Of a stretch of 64,000 bases of DNA, positions 19,103 through 28,519 are shown piece by piece. The position numbers and the translations under genes were made by a program. Position 1 is the first letter of the stretch. Each line of letters opens with the position of its first letter. The notes beneath the pieces are model-generated. The model was given only the letters and a program-made list of their open reading frames with translations, did not search any database and was not told where the DNA came from. The stretch comes from Microcoleus sp. AS-A8 (lineage in GTDB: Bacteria; Cyanobacteriota; Cyanobacteriia; Cyanobacteriales; Coleofasciculaceae). Where the stretch lies: NCBI GenBank assembly GCA_039962225.1, contig JAMPKV010000004.1, positions 62,001 to 126,000 of the forward strand, written 5' to 3'.

Positions 19103-21121
19103 ATGGTATCTGCCTCAACTTCCTTCTCTGACATTCAGAATCATTGGGCACGCTTATTCATCGAAGCCTTAGCCCAACGTGGCCTTGTTAGCGGGTTTCC
19201 TAACGGAACGTTTCGCCCCAACAACTCCATGACTCGTGTTGAGTTTGCGGCTATTATTGCCAAAGCCTTTACGAGACCTTCAAAGCGGCAGTATGTTGGC
19301 TTTGTCGATGTGCCTCCCAGCCACTGGGCTGCCACTGCCATTCGCAAAGCTTACGAAACCGGGTTTATTAGCGGCTTTCCCGATAAGCACTTCCGCCTAA
19401 ACGATAGAATTTCTAGGGTGCAGGTTTTAGTGTCCCTAGTCAGTGGCTTAGAGATGGCCTCGAAGGTCAAATCTGACCTGATAGCAGGACTTCCCGTGAT
19501 TTACCAAGATGCGGCGGCAATTCCTAGCTATGCCAACGATGATGTAGCGATCGCCACTCGTGCGGGAATTGTGGCAAACTATCCCAATATCAAGTTACTC
19601 GGCCCCAATGTTGCAGCAACCCGTGCCGATGTCGCGGCGTTTGTCTATCAAGCTTTAGTGTATCTGGGTGAAGCTCCTCCAATCCAATCTAACTATATTG
19701 TGGTTCCCCCACAACCCGGTGTTCCCCTTTATCCGACGGTTACCTTGAGTCATCGCCGGGAATTCCGAGGCGTGTGGGTGACAACGGTGTGGAACAGTGA
19801 TTGGCCTTCCAAGCCGGGGCTTCCGGTTGAACAACAAAAATCTGAACTGCTTAACATCCTAAACCGGATACAAGCGCTAAATTTCAACGCCCTAATTTTA
19901 CAGGTACGACCGGAAGGGGATGCCCTGTACGCCTCTCAATTAGAACCTTGGAGTGGTTGGCTGACAGGAACTCAGGGGAAAGCACCCTCACCCTTTTATG
20001 ACCCTTTGGAGTTTGCGATCGCAGAATGCCACAAGCGTAACATTGAACTCCATGCTTGGTTCAATCCCTACCGCGCCAAAACAAATGCCAAACCAGGTGG
20101 CACGGTTCGCCCTCACATCACCATCACCAATCCCCAATACGTTTACACCTGGGGCAATCAGTTGTGGATGGACCCAGGCGCACAAGTCATTCAAGACAGG
20201 GCTTACAATGTAATGCTCGATGTAGTGCGCCGCTATGACGTGGATGGCATTCACCTGGATGATTATTTTTATCCCTATCCCATCCAAGGAAAGTCGTTCC
20301 CCGACAGCAAAACCTACTCCGCCTATAAATCCGCTGGCGGTAAACTCAGCTTGGGCGACTGGCGGCGGGACAATGTGAATAAAATGGTTCAGCGCTTATG
20401 GGCAGGGATTAAGGCCACAAAACCCCATGTCAAGTTTGGTATTAGCCCCTTTGGCATTTACCGCCCCGGACAACCACCTCAGAGTACTGGACTAGATGCG
20501 TATAGTGTGCTATATGCGGATGCGAAGAAATGGTTGGAACAAGGCTGGGTGGATTATCTAGCGCCGCAACTCTACTGGAAGATTAACCAAAAAGGCCAGA
20601 GTTATCCCGTGTTGCTGAAGTGGTGGACGGATATTAACGCTAAGAAACGACACATTTATGCGGGTAACAATCTAGGGCAGTTGGATGGCAAGAGTTGGAA
20701 GCTTCCAGAGATTAACAAGCAAGTTGAACTCACGCGCAACCTGTATGAGAAGTCCTCACTGGGGAATATCTTCTTCAGTATGAGTGCTTTCACGGAAAAT
20801 CGTCAGGGCATCTATAACAGCTTCAAGTCTTCGCTGTATGCCAAACCCGCACTAGTACCGGCGATGGCATGGCGAGATAGCTTACCCCCCTTCCCGCCAG
20901 TGGGACTAGTCGCGAAGAACCGCCAACTGTCTTGGAAGGCGGCTGATAATCAGGATGTTCGTGCTTGGACGCTTTATAAGCAGAGTGCTGGTAAATGGAC
21001 GCTTGAGCGAATTTTACCGACGGCGACAAGGGTAGCAACGGTTGAACCGGGAACCTATGCCTTGTGTGCAGTGGATAGGATGGCGAATGAAAGTGCGGGA
21101 GTGGTTGTTACAGTGAGTTGA
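19103..21121 (+). CDS. SLH-domain protein with family 10-like glycosidase (GHL10/DUF187)
   Basis: About 672 residues. Three SLH repeats (FSDIQNHWARLFIEALAQRG; FVDVPPSHWAATAIRKAYETG; YQDAAAIPSYANDDVAIATRAG) attach the protein to the cell envelope. A GHL10 TIM-barrel follows, from EFRGVWVTTVWNSDWPS through ALILQVRPEGDALYAS, ELHAWFNPYRAK and VDGIHLDDYFYPYP to YLAPQLYWKI. The last ~80 residues form a beta-rich module. Such enzymes are thought to act on peptidoglycan or envelope glycans. No signal peptide is visible at the start used (ATG 19103; an in-frame TTG lies at 19097), which is unusual for an SLH protein. Confidence 0.88.
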   Translation: MVSASTSFSDIQNHWARLFIEALAQRGLVSGFPNGTFRPNNSMTRVEFAAIIAKAFTRPSKRQYVGFVDVPPSHWAATAIRKAYETGFISGFPDKHFRLNDRISRVQVLVSLVSGLEMASKVKSDLIAGLPVIYQDAAAIPSYANDDVAIATRAGIVANYPNIKLLGPNVAATRADVAAFVYQALVYLGEAPPIQSNYIVVPPQPGVPLYPTVTLSHRREFRGVWVTTVWNSDWPSKPGLPVEQQKSELLNILNRIQALNFNALILQVRPEGDALYASQLEPWSGWLTGTQGKAPSPFYDPLEFAIAECHKRNIELHAWFNPYRAKTNAKPGGTVRPHITITNPQYVYTWGNQLWMDPGAQVIQDRAYNVMLDVVRRYDVDGIHLDDYFYPYPIQGKSFPDSKTYSAYKSAGGKLSLGDWRRDNVNKMVQRLWAGIKATKPHVKFGISPFGIYRPGQPPQSTGLDAYSVLYADAKKWLEQGWVDYLAPQLYWKINQKGQSYPVLLKWWTDINAKKRHIYAGNNLGQLDGKSWKLPEINKQVELTRNLYEKSSLGNIFFSMSAFTENRQGIYNSFKSSLYAKPALVPAMAWRDSLPPFPPVGLVAKNRQLSWKAADNQDVRAWTLYKQSAGKWTLERILPTATRVATVEPGTYALCAVDRMANESAGVVVTVS

Positions 21122-21364
21122 TAATAATTCGCCTTCTTCACCTTAATTAGGGTCTTAATATCTATGTTTTTTCCCGTTTAATTGGGAATAGACCGCGATC
21201 GCGTCAGCCTGCGGTCGGCATATCCGCTAATACTTTTTCGCCTTTGTTCGGTTATGTCTACTTTCGATATCTTTCTGTTGAGCCTTTGTGTTTTAGGAGT
21301 TGGGAAAAGGCGCTCGCACAATTGATCGATTTCTTCAGTTCATCTGCGAGCGAATGCCTCTTTC

Positions 21365-22753
21365 TCAGGACAATTGGCAACCGTAGTTGTACACTTCTTC
21401 TTCGCCCGAACGGTCGATAATCGCCCAATGGACTGTGTTGAGTTCAGGAATTTGTAACATAAATATCCAGTTAGCTTCTATGCTTTCCCCTTTTGTGGGG
21501 AGCATCGGTGTCTGTGGGGTACACAGGGTAATTTTAGTGGTGGGTTTTCGCAGATAGTGGTAAGCCGAGGGTACGTGATCGCCATTAAAATAGGCGTATG
21601 GCACACCCACAGCAGCAGCATTATCTGCGATCGCGTCTACAGCAGAGCCTTCTTCTGTGTTGTCACCTTCAAAACTATCGTATGCCAAAGTTAATGCTTC
21701 CTCAAAAGTTACCTGACCGCCTAAAGCTTGTTGTGCCTTAATCGCTTCTGGAGCTGCCTCTAGGATCAGATTGTCATAGCCAAGGGATTTTGTCAGATTA
21801 GATAACTTCTGACTGTGCTCAGTATAAGCATAGCTAGACATCAAATTTCCCTGAGCATCATACAGCCGTCCCTCATTTGAAGAGTTATTCCAAACAGAGC
21901 GTTTGCTACCGAAAGAGAAGCCGCCTGACTCTGGATGCACCTCGTTAGTATAAACTCGACACTCAGCTCCTTTTTTTAATACTGTCCCTGTGGGAAAAGA
22001 GAATTCCTGATTGCAATTTATGCCTTGAATTTTCCAGCCTGATATATCTATATCAACCAGACTCTCGTTGACAATAGCGATATATTCGTCCGCCTCTGTG
22101 GATTTAACACTTCCATCTGAAAAAATTCTGCTTATCCTGACGTGGGGTGTCGCCTTTGATAGATCGAGTATTGCATACAACCCTTCTCCATCAGGACTAG
22201 AAACGAGAATTTGATTGGCTTGCTCGTCAGGTTGAAAATCTATAATTGAACTGCCATTGCGTTGATAGAGAAATTTAACTCCAGCAAAAATCGGATGCTC
22301 GTTATTAATGGGTTGATTTCCTGAAATCCCGTTATAGCCCTCTTTAAACTGTAAACCCAATTCGCAAAGAAACCAGTTAAATTCATACCCTGTAGCATAG
22401 TCTTCATCTTCCGTATCGGCAGCTAAGTAAACGTTCCCTCCGGCGTTAACCAAATCTCTGAGTATATCGTCATAAATAGTTGTTTCATGTGTAAAGATCG
22501 CATCCACATTTTCTGGGATATCATATCCTACAGTCCATATATGACCAGCTTTAGTCATTGTCTTTGCTAAAGCAGATTCCGATTCGCGTCGATCCGGGTC
22601 AGAGTAAGAATGAAACTTGCCTGGACGACCGCCCGTGAACCAATTAGCAATATTTTTGGCAAAAATTGCCGCGTCAGGAGATTTTTCAAATCCGAGGTTA
22701 CTTAAAGTTGAAGCATCATTAGCGAGAATTATTTTGCCTAATTTTTTGTTCAT
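21365..22753 (-). CDS. Lamin-tail domain protein with N-terminal DUF4350-like region
   Basis: A 462-residue protein. Residues ~1-190 resemble a glutamine-amidotransferase-like fold (KKLGKIILANDASTLSNLGF, LRDLVNAGGNVYLAADTED). Residues ~215-320 are a lamin-tail (LTD) domain (EYIAIVNESLVDIDISGWKIQ, FPTGTVLKKGAECRVYTNE). The C-terminal part (~335-462) is unassigned. LTDs in bacteria are extracellular or nuclease-associated beta-sandwiches, but no signal peptide is seen. No function is proposed. Confidence 0.65.
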   Translation of the reverse strand: MNKKLGKIILANDASTLSNLGFEKSPDAAIFAKNIANWFTGGRPGKFHSYSDPDRRESESALAKTMTKAGHIWTVGYDIPENVDAIFTHETTIYDDILRDLVNAGGNVYLAADTEDEDYATGYEFNWFLCELGLQFKEGYNGISGNQPINNEHPIFAGVKFLYQRNGSSIIDFQPDEQANQILVSSPDGEGLYAILDLSKATPHVRISRIFSDGSVKSTEADEYIAIVNESLVDIDISGWKIQGINCNQEFSFPTGTVLKKGAECRVYTNEVHPESGGFSFGSKRSVWNNSSNEGRLYDAQGNLMSSYAYTEHSQKLSNLTKSLGYDNLILEAAPEAIKAQQALGGQVTFEEALTLAYDSFEGDNTEEGSAVDAIADNAAAVGVPYAYFNGDHVPSAYHYLRKPTTKITLCTPQTPMLPTKGESIEANWIFMLQIPELNTVHWAIIDRSGEEEVYNYGCQLS

Positions 22754-22934
22754 TTGAGCGGCTCCTAAGTTTTTTAAAATAGCAAAGCAGTTGAGTTTTC
22801 CTTAGAGGTTTAAACGAAGTTCGAGAGTTAGGGAGGATTAGAGCGATCGCATTAATAATCAAATGCGATCGCATCAAATTTTTCTGTAAAAAACTTATCT
22901 GTGAGCGGGAGTAGCTGTCACAGTAAGTTGAGTT

Positions 22935-24356
22935 CTAAACCAATTTTTTGATATCACCGTAAGCGCGGTAGAAGCCACCGCGTGCCGACTCACGCACCTC
23001 TTGAACCAGATAGCGATCGCCTTCTTTCCGAATATCCTTGGGAAACTGTACATTCCAACTGGGGTTGTATCCAGGCGAGACAGTGCGGACTCTCAATTTA
23101 CCCCCCTCCCGGAAGCACTCCACAATTACCCCTTGCGTCGTGTCGGAAGTCGTTTCCAACGTTGTCGACGGGGCTGCCCCCTCTCCTTTGGGGGCTTTAA
23201 TAATAGTTGCTTGGGGAACTGTACCCGCTTGGGCGGCAGCAATAGCCGCGTCACTGGCATCAATACAGGCTAAAGAACCATCGGTTGTCACAATATAAAC
23301 ACGCTGATCAAAAAACTGCATGGAAAACGCCGAACCACAACCTGTACCCAGTTTCCACAGCCGTTCACCTGCCTGATTAAAGCAATAAATCGAAGAACTG
23401 TTATCTCCGGCGAAGACATATTTGCCATCACTAGCCGTAGCGCAGGAGTAAACCGCAGCATCACAGGAGTAAACGGGGCCTACTTCACCCTTCTTACTAA
23501 AACAATAAACCTTCTTATCACTCGTGCCCGCATACACAAATGAGGCTTCCTGCCAACCAAAGAGAACACTTCCCTTCGTCTTTTGATGCCACAGCATCCG
23601 ACCCTCTTTGGCATCATACATGGTCACACCTGCACTGTGACCGTGATAGACCCCCGCATCATCACAGCGTACCATCCAACCACTCTGACCTTGGCTCAAA
23701 CGAGTCCACTGAGATTCATCATCATGATCAATCGTTGTTACGCCACCATTAGCGTCAGAAACGCCTAAGACGCCATCGTGGATATCCAACCAGAAGATAT
23801 CCACATTTTCATCAATTTTATAAGCGAGTCGCGGTAACTTGCCTGTGAGGTCGTAGACGTTGCCGTCATCGCACCCTGCGTAAATCCAAACATCATCAGC
23901 CACCAGACATTTGACACCATCGGGGAGTTTAAACTGATTGAGAACTTGTCCTTGAGGATTAAAGGCAAAAACTTTACCGGCTTGGTTACCTACCCAACAC
24001 CGTTCAGCATCAATAAAGATGCCAAAAGCGGATGAACCGGAGGCAAATTTCCAGAGGATGGGGGCTTGTTTTGCCGTTGAGGTAGTACTGGTGACTTGGC
24101 GGCGCGTCACCGGACGCTTCTGGCGCACACCAATGACGGCGTGTTCATAGCCTTTTTTCAGCTTTTCGTTGATTTTCTTCGTGGCGTCAGCTTTCGCCTT
24201 CTCAGAGGTAGGGTAAGTTTTGCTCTGAGTCTGTCCTGAATCACCAATTCGACCGTAGCGGATGGTAACTTGGGTATCGTTGATGGTGACTTCATAGAAT
24301 TTGTGGGAGCTGCCCTCGGTTTGGGACAGTTCTAAATAGGTCTTTTCTTCAGCCAT
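22935..24356 (-). CDS. WGR domain protein with PQQ-like beta-propeller
   Basis: A 473-residue protein. An N-terminal WGR domain (HKFYEVTINDTQVTIRYGRIGDSGQTQ...KTYPTSEKAKADATKKINEKLKKGY) is followed by a beta-propeller of repeated strands (CWVGNQAGKVFAFNPQGQVLNQF, VYAGTSDKKVYCFSKKGE) and a C-terminal ~70-residue beta-rich tail (GKLRVRTVSPGYNPSWNVQFP). WGR domains bind nucleic acid ends in PARPs and occur in bacterial MolR-like proteins. Function unknown. The neighbouring lamin-tail gene, 181 bp downstream on the same strand, may be related. Confidence 0.85.
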   Translation of the reverse strand: MAEEKTYLELSQTEGSSHKFYEVTINDTQVTIRYGRIGDSGQTQSKTYPTSEKAKADATKKINEKLKKGYEHAVIGVRQKRPVTRRQVTSTTSTAKQAPILWKFASGSSAFGIFIDAERCWVGNQAGKVFAFNPQGQVLNQFKLPDGVKCLVADDVWIYAGCDDGNVYDLTGKLPRLAYKIDENVDIFWLDIHDGVLGVSDANGGVTTIDHDDESQWTRLSQGQSGWMVRCDDAGVYHGHSAGVTMYDAKEGRMLWHQKTKGSVLFGWQEASFVYAGTSDKKVYCFSKKGEVGPVYSCDAAVYSCATASDGKYVFAGDNSSSIYCFNQAGERLWKLGTGCGSAFSMQFFDQRVYIVTTDGSLACIDASDAAIAAAQAGTVPQATIIKAPKGEGAAPSTTLETTSDTTQGVIVECFREGGKLRVRTVSPGYNPSWNVQFPKDIRKEGDRYLVQEVRESARGGFYRAYGDIKKLV

Positions 24357-24595
24357 TACCCGACTCCCTCGCTTTTGCCTACGGTTGGTCTATTCCTAGC
24401 AACGGTTTTAGCAAATTGCGCTCTTTAATGGGAAGTTGGAGTAATATCTACTCTTCTTCTTTGTGTTAAGAAAATTAGCTAAATTTTAATCTTAATTGCA
24501 AAACTCCCAGCAACTGAAAAGCCAACAGAGAAGTGATGGTAGGTTGTAAAACTGTAACTCGCTGTTTTAACAACCTCACAGATAGATTACACACG

Positions 24596-24772
24596 ATGTA
24601 CAACAAAAATTCTCATAAAGACTGGCTGGGAGCAGCTGTAACAGCCGGATTAGGGGCTGGGATCGTCACATCTTTTGCTGTCAGCCAAGGGCAGCACCCC
24701 TTGATGGCTTTAGCTATTACAGGTTTTTCGGTGCTGGTTGCTCTGTTGTGCACTGAGTTAGGACTGATTTAA
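24596..24772 (+). CDS. Small two-helix membrane protein
   Basis: 58 residues from the ATG at 24596. Two hydrophobic stretches (WLGAAVTAGLGAGIVTSFAVS and LMALAITGFSVLVALLCTELGL) suggest a helical hairpin in the membrane. An in-frame upstream start at 24533 is less likely. Not a family I recognise. Confidence 0.5.
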   Translation: MYNKNSHKDWLGAAVTAGLGAGIVTSFAVSQGQHPLMALAITGFSVLVALLCTELGLI

Positions 24773-24847
24773 ACAGCGTATCCTAACCCATCTTGGGCAG
24801 AACTCCTACGAGATTTCAGGACATTTTAAAGTTAAAGATTTGTACCA

Positions 24848-24874
24848 TTAGCCCAGACTCCATGTCTGGGCTAA
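24848..24874. terminator. Hairpin between convergent genes
   Basis: Perfect 11-bp stem TTAGCCCAGAC / GTCTGGGCTAA with loop TCCAT, lying between the ends of the small membrane protein gene and the SH3-like gene. It is likely a transcript-end structure for one or both; a long U-tract is absent. Confidence 0.55.
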
Positions 24875-24947
24875 GTTATTGGATTACAAGAGACAGAACA
24901 GAACCTAAAGGTTTCTAATCGGAAAGATGCTGCCAATGCCTCATAGC

Positions 24948-25589
24948 CTACTCCTGAAAACAAGCGACAAGATTGATATCTCCTCTAGCAGGAATCCCAT
25001 TAGACATCCATCCCACACTAGGCTCGGCAAGTTTACTCCACTCGCGTCCCATGCCATCTGTGATAAATTCTGGAGGATTGGAAAGCGTGACGCGATCGCC
25101 AAAAAAGACTGTACTAACTTGGCTAGAACTTATGTCGGGTGTCTCACGCACCGCCACACCCTCAACACCTTCATAAATCACTTGGCGGCAAAGATTTCGC
25201 CTTGCAGGCAGAGTGGAGACTTCACCACAACGTTTGAGGTCTTTGGTCTGGACAAATCCGCTGATGGGAGAACTAACAGCAATCCACCCATCTCTCCCAC
25301 CTCCCTCTGCCAGGATCACTTGTTCGTTCGACTGTATAGCTCTGATTCGATTGGTGGTTGAACGCTCTTGGTAGATAAATGTCGATCTCGCTGCTGCCCG
25401 ACACTCTCCTCTTCGCTGCGCCAGTTGAACATTGTTCCTCTTGACCAAGAGCATGGCTTCTGATCCAAGCCTTCTGTTGTCTGTCGCGGTGCTGGTCAAA
25501 ACAGTGGCGGTAGCCTTCATACCTCCCACAGTGCTTAATACTACAGCGAACAGAGCAATAGGTCTGCCCCAGTGGCTCATCCGTTTCAT
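24948..25589 (-). CDS. Exported SH3-like domain protein
   Basis: About 213 residues. From the chosen start (MKRMSHWGRP) a signal peptide (PIALFAVVLSTVGGMKATA) is followed by two SH3-like segments: STTNRIRAIQSNEQVILAEGGGRDGWIAVSSPISGFVQTKDLKRC and GVAVRETPDISSSQVSTVFFGDRVTLS...VGWMSNGI. Bacterial SH3b domains bind cell-wall peptides. GGGGGG about 8 nt upstream supports the start; upstream in-frame Met codons exist to 25646. Four Cys could form disulfides. Confidence 0.7.
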   Translation of the reverse strand: MKRMSHWGRPIALFAVVLSTVGGMKATATVLTSTATDNRRLGSEAMLLVKRNNVQLAQRRGECRAAARSTFIYQERSTTNRIRAIQSNEQVILAEGGGRDGWIAVSSPISGFVQTKDLKRCGEVSTLPARRNLCRQVIYEGVEGVAVRETPDISSSQVSTVFFGDRVTLSNPPEFITDGMGREWSKLAEPSVGWMSNGIPARGDINLVACFQE

Positions 25590-25808
25590 ACCGTTAACCC
25601 CCCACATCATTTTGTCAGTCTTTTTGTCAAACACCAGACCGAACAAAAACTGTATAAATTCTATTATTTATTGAAGCATATTTCACGATTCAATCAGTCG
25701 CTCAGACTCATTTTTCATTTCATGAATAGAGTATAAACAGTACTAAACCAATCCGCTAAAATAAAATCTTCCTTGATAAACTAATGACCAAAAATTACCT
25801 AAATCAAT

Positions 25809-26999
25809 ATGGAGACACTCACGTATTTTCATCTGGCATTAGCCTATGAAGCAACAACAGACGTAACTGAGCTTTTGATTCAGGACAGTCTGAAAATTTT
25901 GGATTGGTGGAAGCGGCAAAAGCTGGTCATGCAGGGTCGGATTTATTGGCTCTCCTTGCTGGTCATTCTCGGTATTTTAGGGATGGCAGGTGAGGCACTA
26001 GCTCAAAGGACTATTCAATTAGGGGATCGCAACCCACAGGTAACATTCATTCAAAATCGTTTACAGCAGCTAGGATATCTTGAACGCCCGGCGGACGGTA
26101 TCTTTGATCAAGCGACTCAAGAGGCAGTCATCCGATTCCAGCGCGATAAGAGACTCAATCCCGATGGCGTTGTGGGCGAACAAACTGAGTCGGCACTATT
26201 TGAAGAATTTAACCGCCAAACCGACATTTCCAGTCGGGATTTTAGTGTTAGTAATCGTTCAAATAGAGTCTTGAAACAAGGCGATCGCGGAGCGGATGTT
26301 ACTGCCCTTCAACGGCGTTTGAGGGAACTAGGATATTTCAATGGACAGCTAACGGGATATTTTGGTCGAACCACTCAAGAAGCTGTGAGCCGATTCCAGC
26401 AAGCCTACCTGATACAGCCGGATGGAATTGTTGGCTCTGACACTAGGTCAGCCTTATTCGGCTCAGGTACTGGCACATCCCAATTTTTTCAAAACGATTC
26501 ACTCAGCTTACCGCCTCCGCCCCCGCTTTCGGGGAGTTCTATGTCTGGGAGATTCAACCCCATTCCTTCTATACAAGTATTACGCTTGGGCGATCGCGGC
26601 TCAGAAGTGACGAATCTTCAGCAAGAGTTAAGACAAAGAGGCTTTAATCCAGGTCGCGTCGATGGAGTTTATGGTTCGCAAACTCAGGAGGCTGTTCGGC
26701 AGTTTCAGAGAACTCGTGGCTTATTCACTGACGGGATTGCGGGTCGAGAGACGCTGAGCGCTTTAGGAGTAATTTCTCAAGCCAGAAGGAATCGCTACGT
26801 AGTCGTCGTACCCGTTCTTGATGAGAACACGCTGTATCAAGTACGCGATATAGAGGGTTTTGCCAGTGCCTCTTTGACGAACTCGAAACGCGGCAAGTAT
26901 GTTAATGCTGGCTCATTTCCTAACCGTGCCACGGCGGAAAGCCGATCCTATCAATTGCGATCGCAAGGACTTGATGCCAGAGTAGCTTATTTTCCCTAG
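25809..26999 (+). CDS. Peptidoglycan-binding protein with three PG_binding_1 modules
   Basis: A 396-residue protein. After an N-terminal ~40-residue cytosolic segment, a transmembrane or signal segment (IYWLSLLVILGILGMAGEALA) leads to three PG_binding_1 domains (DRNPQVTFIQNRLQQLGYL, DRGADVTALQRRLRELGYF, DRGSEVTNLQQELRQRGF), each ending in a PDGIVG-like turn. A C-terminal SPOR-like segment (RYVVVVPVLDENTLYQVRD...SYQLRSQGLDARVAYFP) follows. The first 15 residues (METLTYFHLALAYE) are nearly identical to those of the next gene, so the two are paralogues. Confidence 0.88.
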   Translation: METLTYFHLALAYEATTDVTELLIQDSLKILDWWKRQKLVMQGRIYWLSLLVILGILGMAGEALAQRTIQLGDRNPQVTFIQNRLQQLGYLERPADGIFDQATQEAVIRFQRDKRLNPDGVVGEQTESALFEEFNRQTDISSRDFSVSNRSNRVLKQGDRGADVTALQRRLRELGYFNGQLTGYFGRTTQEAVSRFQQAYLIQPDGIVGSDTRSALFGSGTGTSQFFQNDSLSLPPPPPLSGSSMSGRFNPIPSIQVLRLGDRGSEVTNLQQELRQRGFNPGRVDGVYGSQTQEAVRQFQRTRGLFTDGIAGRETLSALGVISQARRNRYVVVVPVLDENTLYQVRDIEGFASASLTNSKRGKYVNAGSFPNRATAESRSYQLRSQGLDARVAYFP

Positions 27000-27190
27000 G
27001 TATAGGTCGTAGCATCGCGGCAAGTCTATATTATCCTAAACTAGAGCGTGGCAATCTACAACGGTCATTGCATCTTGCCTGTTCGTTTGATTGGGAATTT
27101 AGAAAAAAATCAGGAAAATCCTGAGGTTAAATTCCCCATACGACCAAACGCTAACGCGTTCGGGTCGAAGTACCCTTTGGAGGCTTCATC

Positions 27191-28444
27191 ATGGAAACCC
27201 TTGCCTATCTTCATCTGGCTTTAGCTAACGAGGAACCGACAGAAACCGATTATGGGGATTTGACTTCATCTTGGGAAAGCTTAAAACAGTTGAGTAGAGG
27301 CGCAATTCATCAGGTCTGGAATCAGCCCAAATTTTCCACCAGTGCCGCTGTCTCTCTACTTTCCTTCAGTATTGCCTTGGGCGTCTTGGGAATCACTCAT
27401 CAGGCATCCGCCGCGGTTCAGGAAGGCGATCAGGGCACTGAGGTCACGGCTGTTCAGCAACGCTTGCAGGAATTGGGCTACTTTAAGGCCAATATCACAG
27501 GATACTTTGGTACTCTGACCAAAGATGCGGTGATTCAATTCCAGCAAGCCAAGGGATTGGAACCCGATGGAATTGTAGGGACAGACACTCTAGTCGCATT
27601 GGGAGGGCAACCTAAACCGGGTGCCAAGCCAGTGAGAGAACTCAGTTCACAGCCACTACCCAGTCCGAAGTCAGTCAAAGTGTCTACGGCACGCAATTTG
27701 CGATTAGGCGATCGCGGTTCTCAGGTGAGTGCCCTTCAAGAGAGTTTAGCCGTAGCCGGGTTTCCGGGCGGTGCCGACGGTATCTTTGATGAAGCAACCC
27801 AAAAGGCGGTCATGCGCTTCCAGCAAACTCAAGGACTCGCACCCGATGGAATTGTCGGGCCGCAAACCTTAGCTGCATTGCCCGTGATCGGCGGACCCAA
27901 TCCTTCCTCACCCCGCAGAAATCCCAGCAATCGTTCAACACCTAGAACAACTAATCGCTCCACATCCAGAGATAGTAGTAATCGCACCACGCCCAGAACA
28001 ACGACCAATCGCTCAACCTCCAGGGATAGCAGTAATCGTTCAACACCTAGAAAAACGACGACCCGCTCAACCTCCAGGGATAGTAGTAATCGTTCAACAC
28101 CTAGAAAAACGACGACCCGCTCAACCTCCAGGGATAGTAGTAATCGCACCACGCCCCGAGCAACGACTACTCGCTCAACCTCCAGCAATAGTAGTAATCG
28201 CGCTACACCCAGCACAACGACCAATCGCCCAACACCCAGAACGACAACCAGTCGATTGAATACAGCCAATGCTACTCTGAGTAACTCGGCTACACAGGCG
28301 CTGCAAAAGCGCTTACAAGAACTGGGCTTTTATCGTGGCGAAATCGACGGGATTTGGGGGCCACAAACCCAATCCGCTGTTGAAGCTGCCCAGCGTTCCT
28401 ATGATGTGAGTGCTGCTGATCTCGAAAAAAGACGCCCTAATTGA
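27191..28444 (+). CDS. Peptidoglycan-binding protein with Ser/Thr/Arg-rich repeat linker
   Basis: A 417-residue paralogue of the preceding gene (METLAYLHLALANE start, membrane segment AAVSLLSFSIALGVLGITHQASA). It has two N-terminal PG_binding_1 domains (DQGTEVTAVQQRLQELGYF, DRGSQVSALQESLAVAGF) and a third at the C-terminus (ATQALQKRLQELGFYRGEIDGIWG). Between them lies a ~110-residue basic linker of repeats such as SNRSTPRKTTTRSTSRDS. The linker probably spans or sticks to the cell wall. A strong terminator hairpin lies 16 bp downstream. Confidence 0.88.
   Translation: METLAYLHLALANEEPTETDYGDLTSSWESLKQLSRGAIHQVWNQPKFSTSAAVSLLSFSIALGVLGITHQASAAVQEGDQGTEVTAVQQRLQELGYFKANITGYFGTLTKDAVIQFQQAKGLEPDGIVGTDTLVALGGQPKPGAKPVRELSSQPLPSPKSVKVSTARNLRLGDRGSQVSALQESLAVAGFPGGADGIFDEATQKAVMRFQQTQGLAPDGIVGPQTLAALPVIGGPNPSSPRRNPSNRSTPRTTNRSTSRDSSNRTTPRTTTNRSTSRDSSNRSTPRKTTTRSTSRDSSNRSTPRKTTTRSTSRDSSNRTTPRATTTRSTSSNSSNRATPSTTTNRPTPRTTTSRLNTANATLSNSATQALQKRLQELGFYRGEIDGIWGPQTQSAVEAAQRSYDVSAADLEKRRPN
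27938..28232 (+). repeat. Tandem coding repeat, Ser/Thr/Arg linker
   Basis: About five copies of a ~57-base unit encoding variants of SNRSTPRKTTTRSTSRDS; two central copies (about 28035-28145) are almost identical at the DNA level, which points to recent unequal duplication. Confidence 0.75.
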
Positions 28445-28459
28445 AACTGAAAAACAAAA

Positions 28460-28483
28460 AGAACCGGCTGAAAAGCCGGTTCT
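28460..28483. terminator. Bidirectional terminator hairpin
   Basis: Perfect 10-bp stem AGAACCGGCT / AGCCGGTTCT with a GAAA loop, between the convergent peptidoglycan-binding and sigC genes. On the minus strand it is followed by TTTTGTTTT, as expected of the sigC terminator. Confidence 0.8.
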
Positions 28484-28519
28484 AAAGCGTTTACAAAAGA
28501 GACAAGATCAACATGCTAC

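Noticed and set aside
27938-28232. Possible CRISPR array
   Set aside because: The repeats are coding, in frame with the peptidoglycan-binding gene, and lack unique spacers.
27829-28269. Minus-strand repetitive frame rich in Val/Leu
   Set aside because: Antisense of the Ser/Thr/Arg linker repeats of the peptidoglycan-binding protein.
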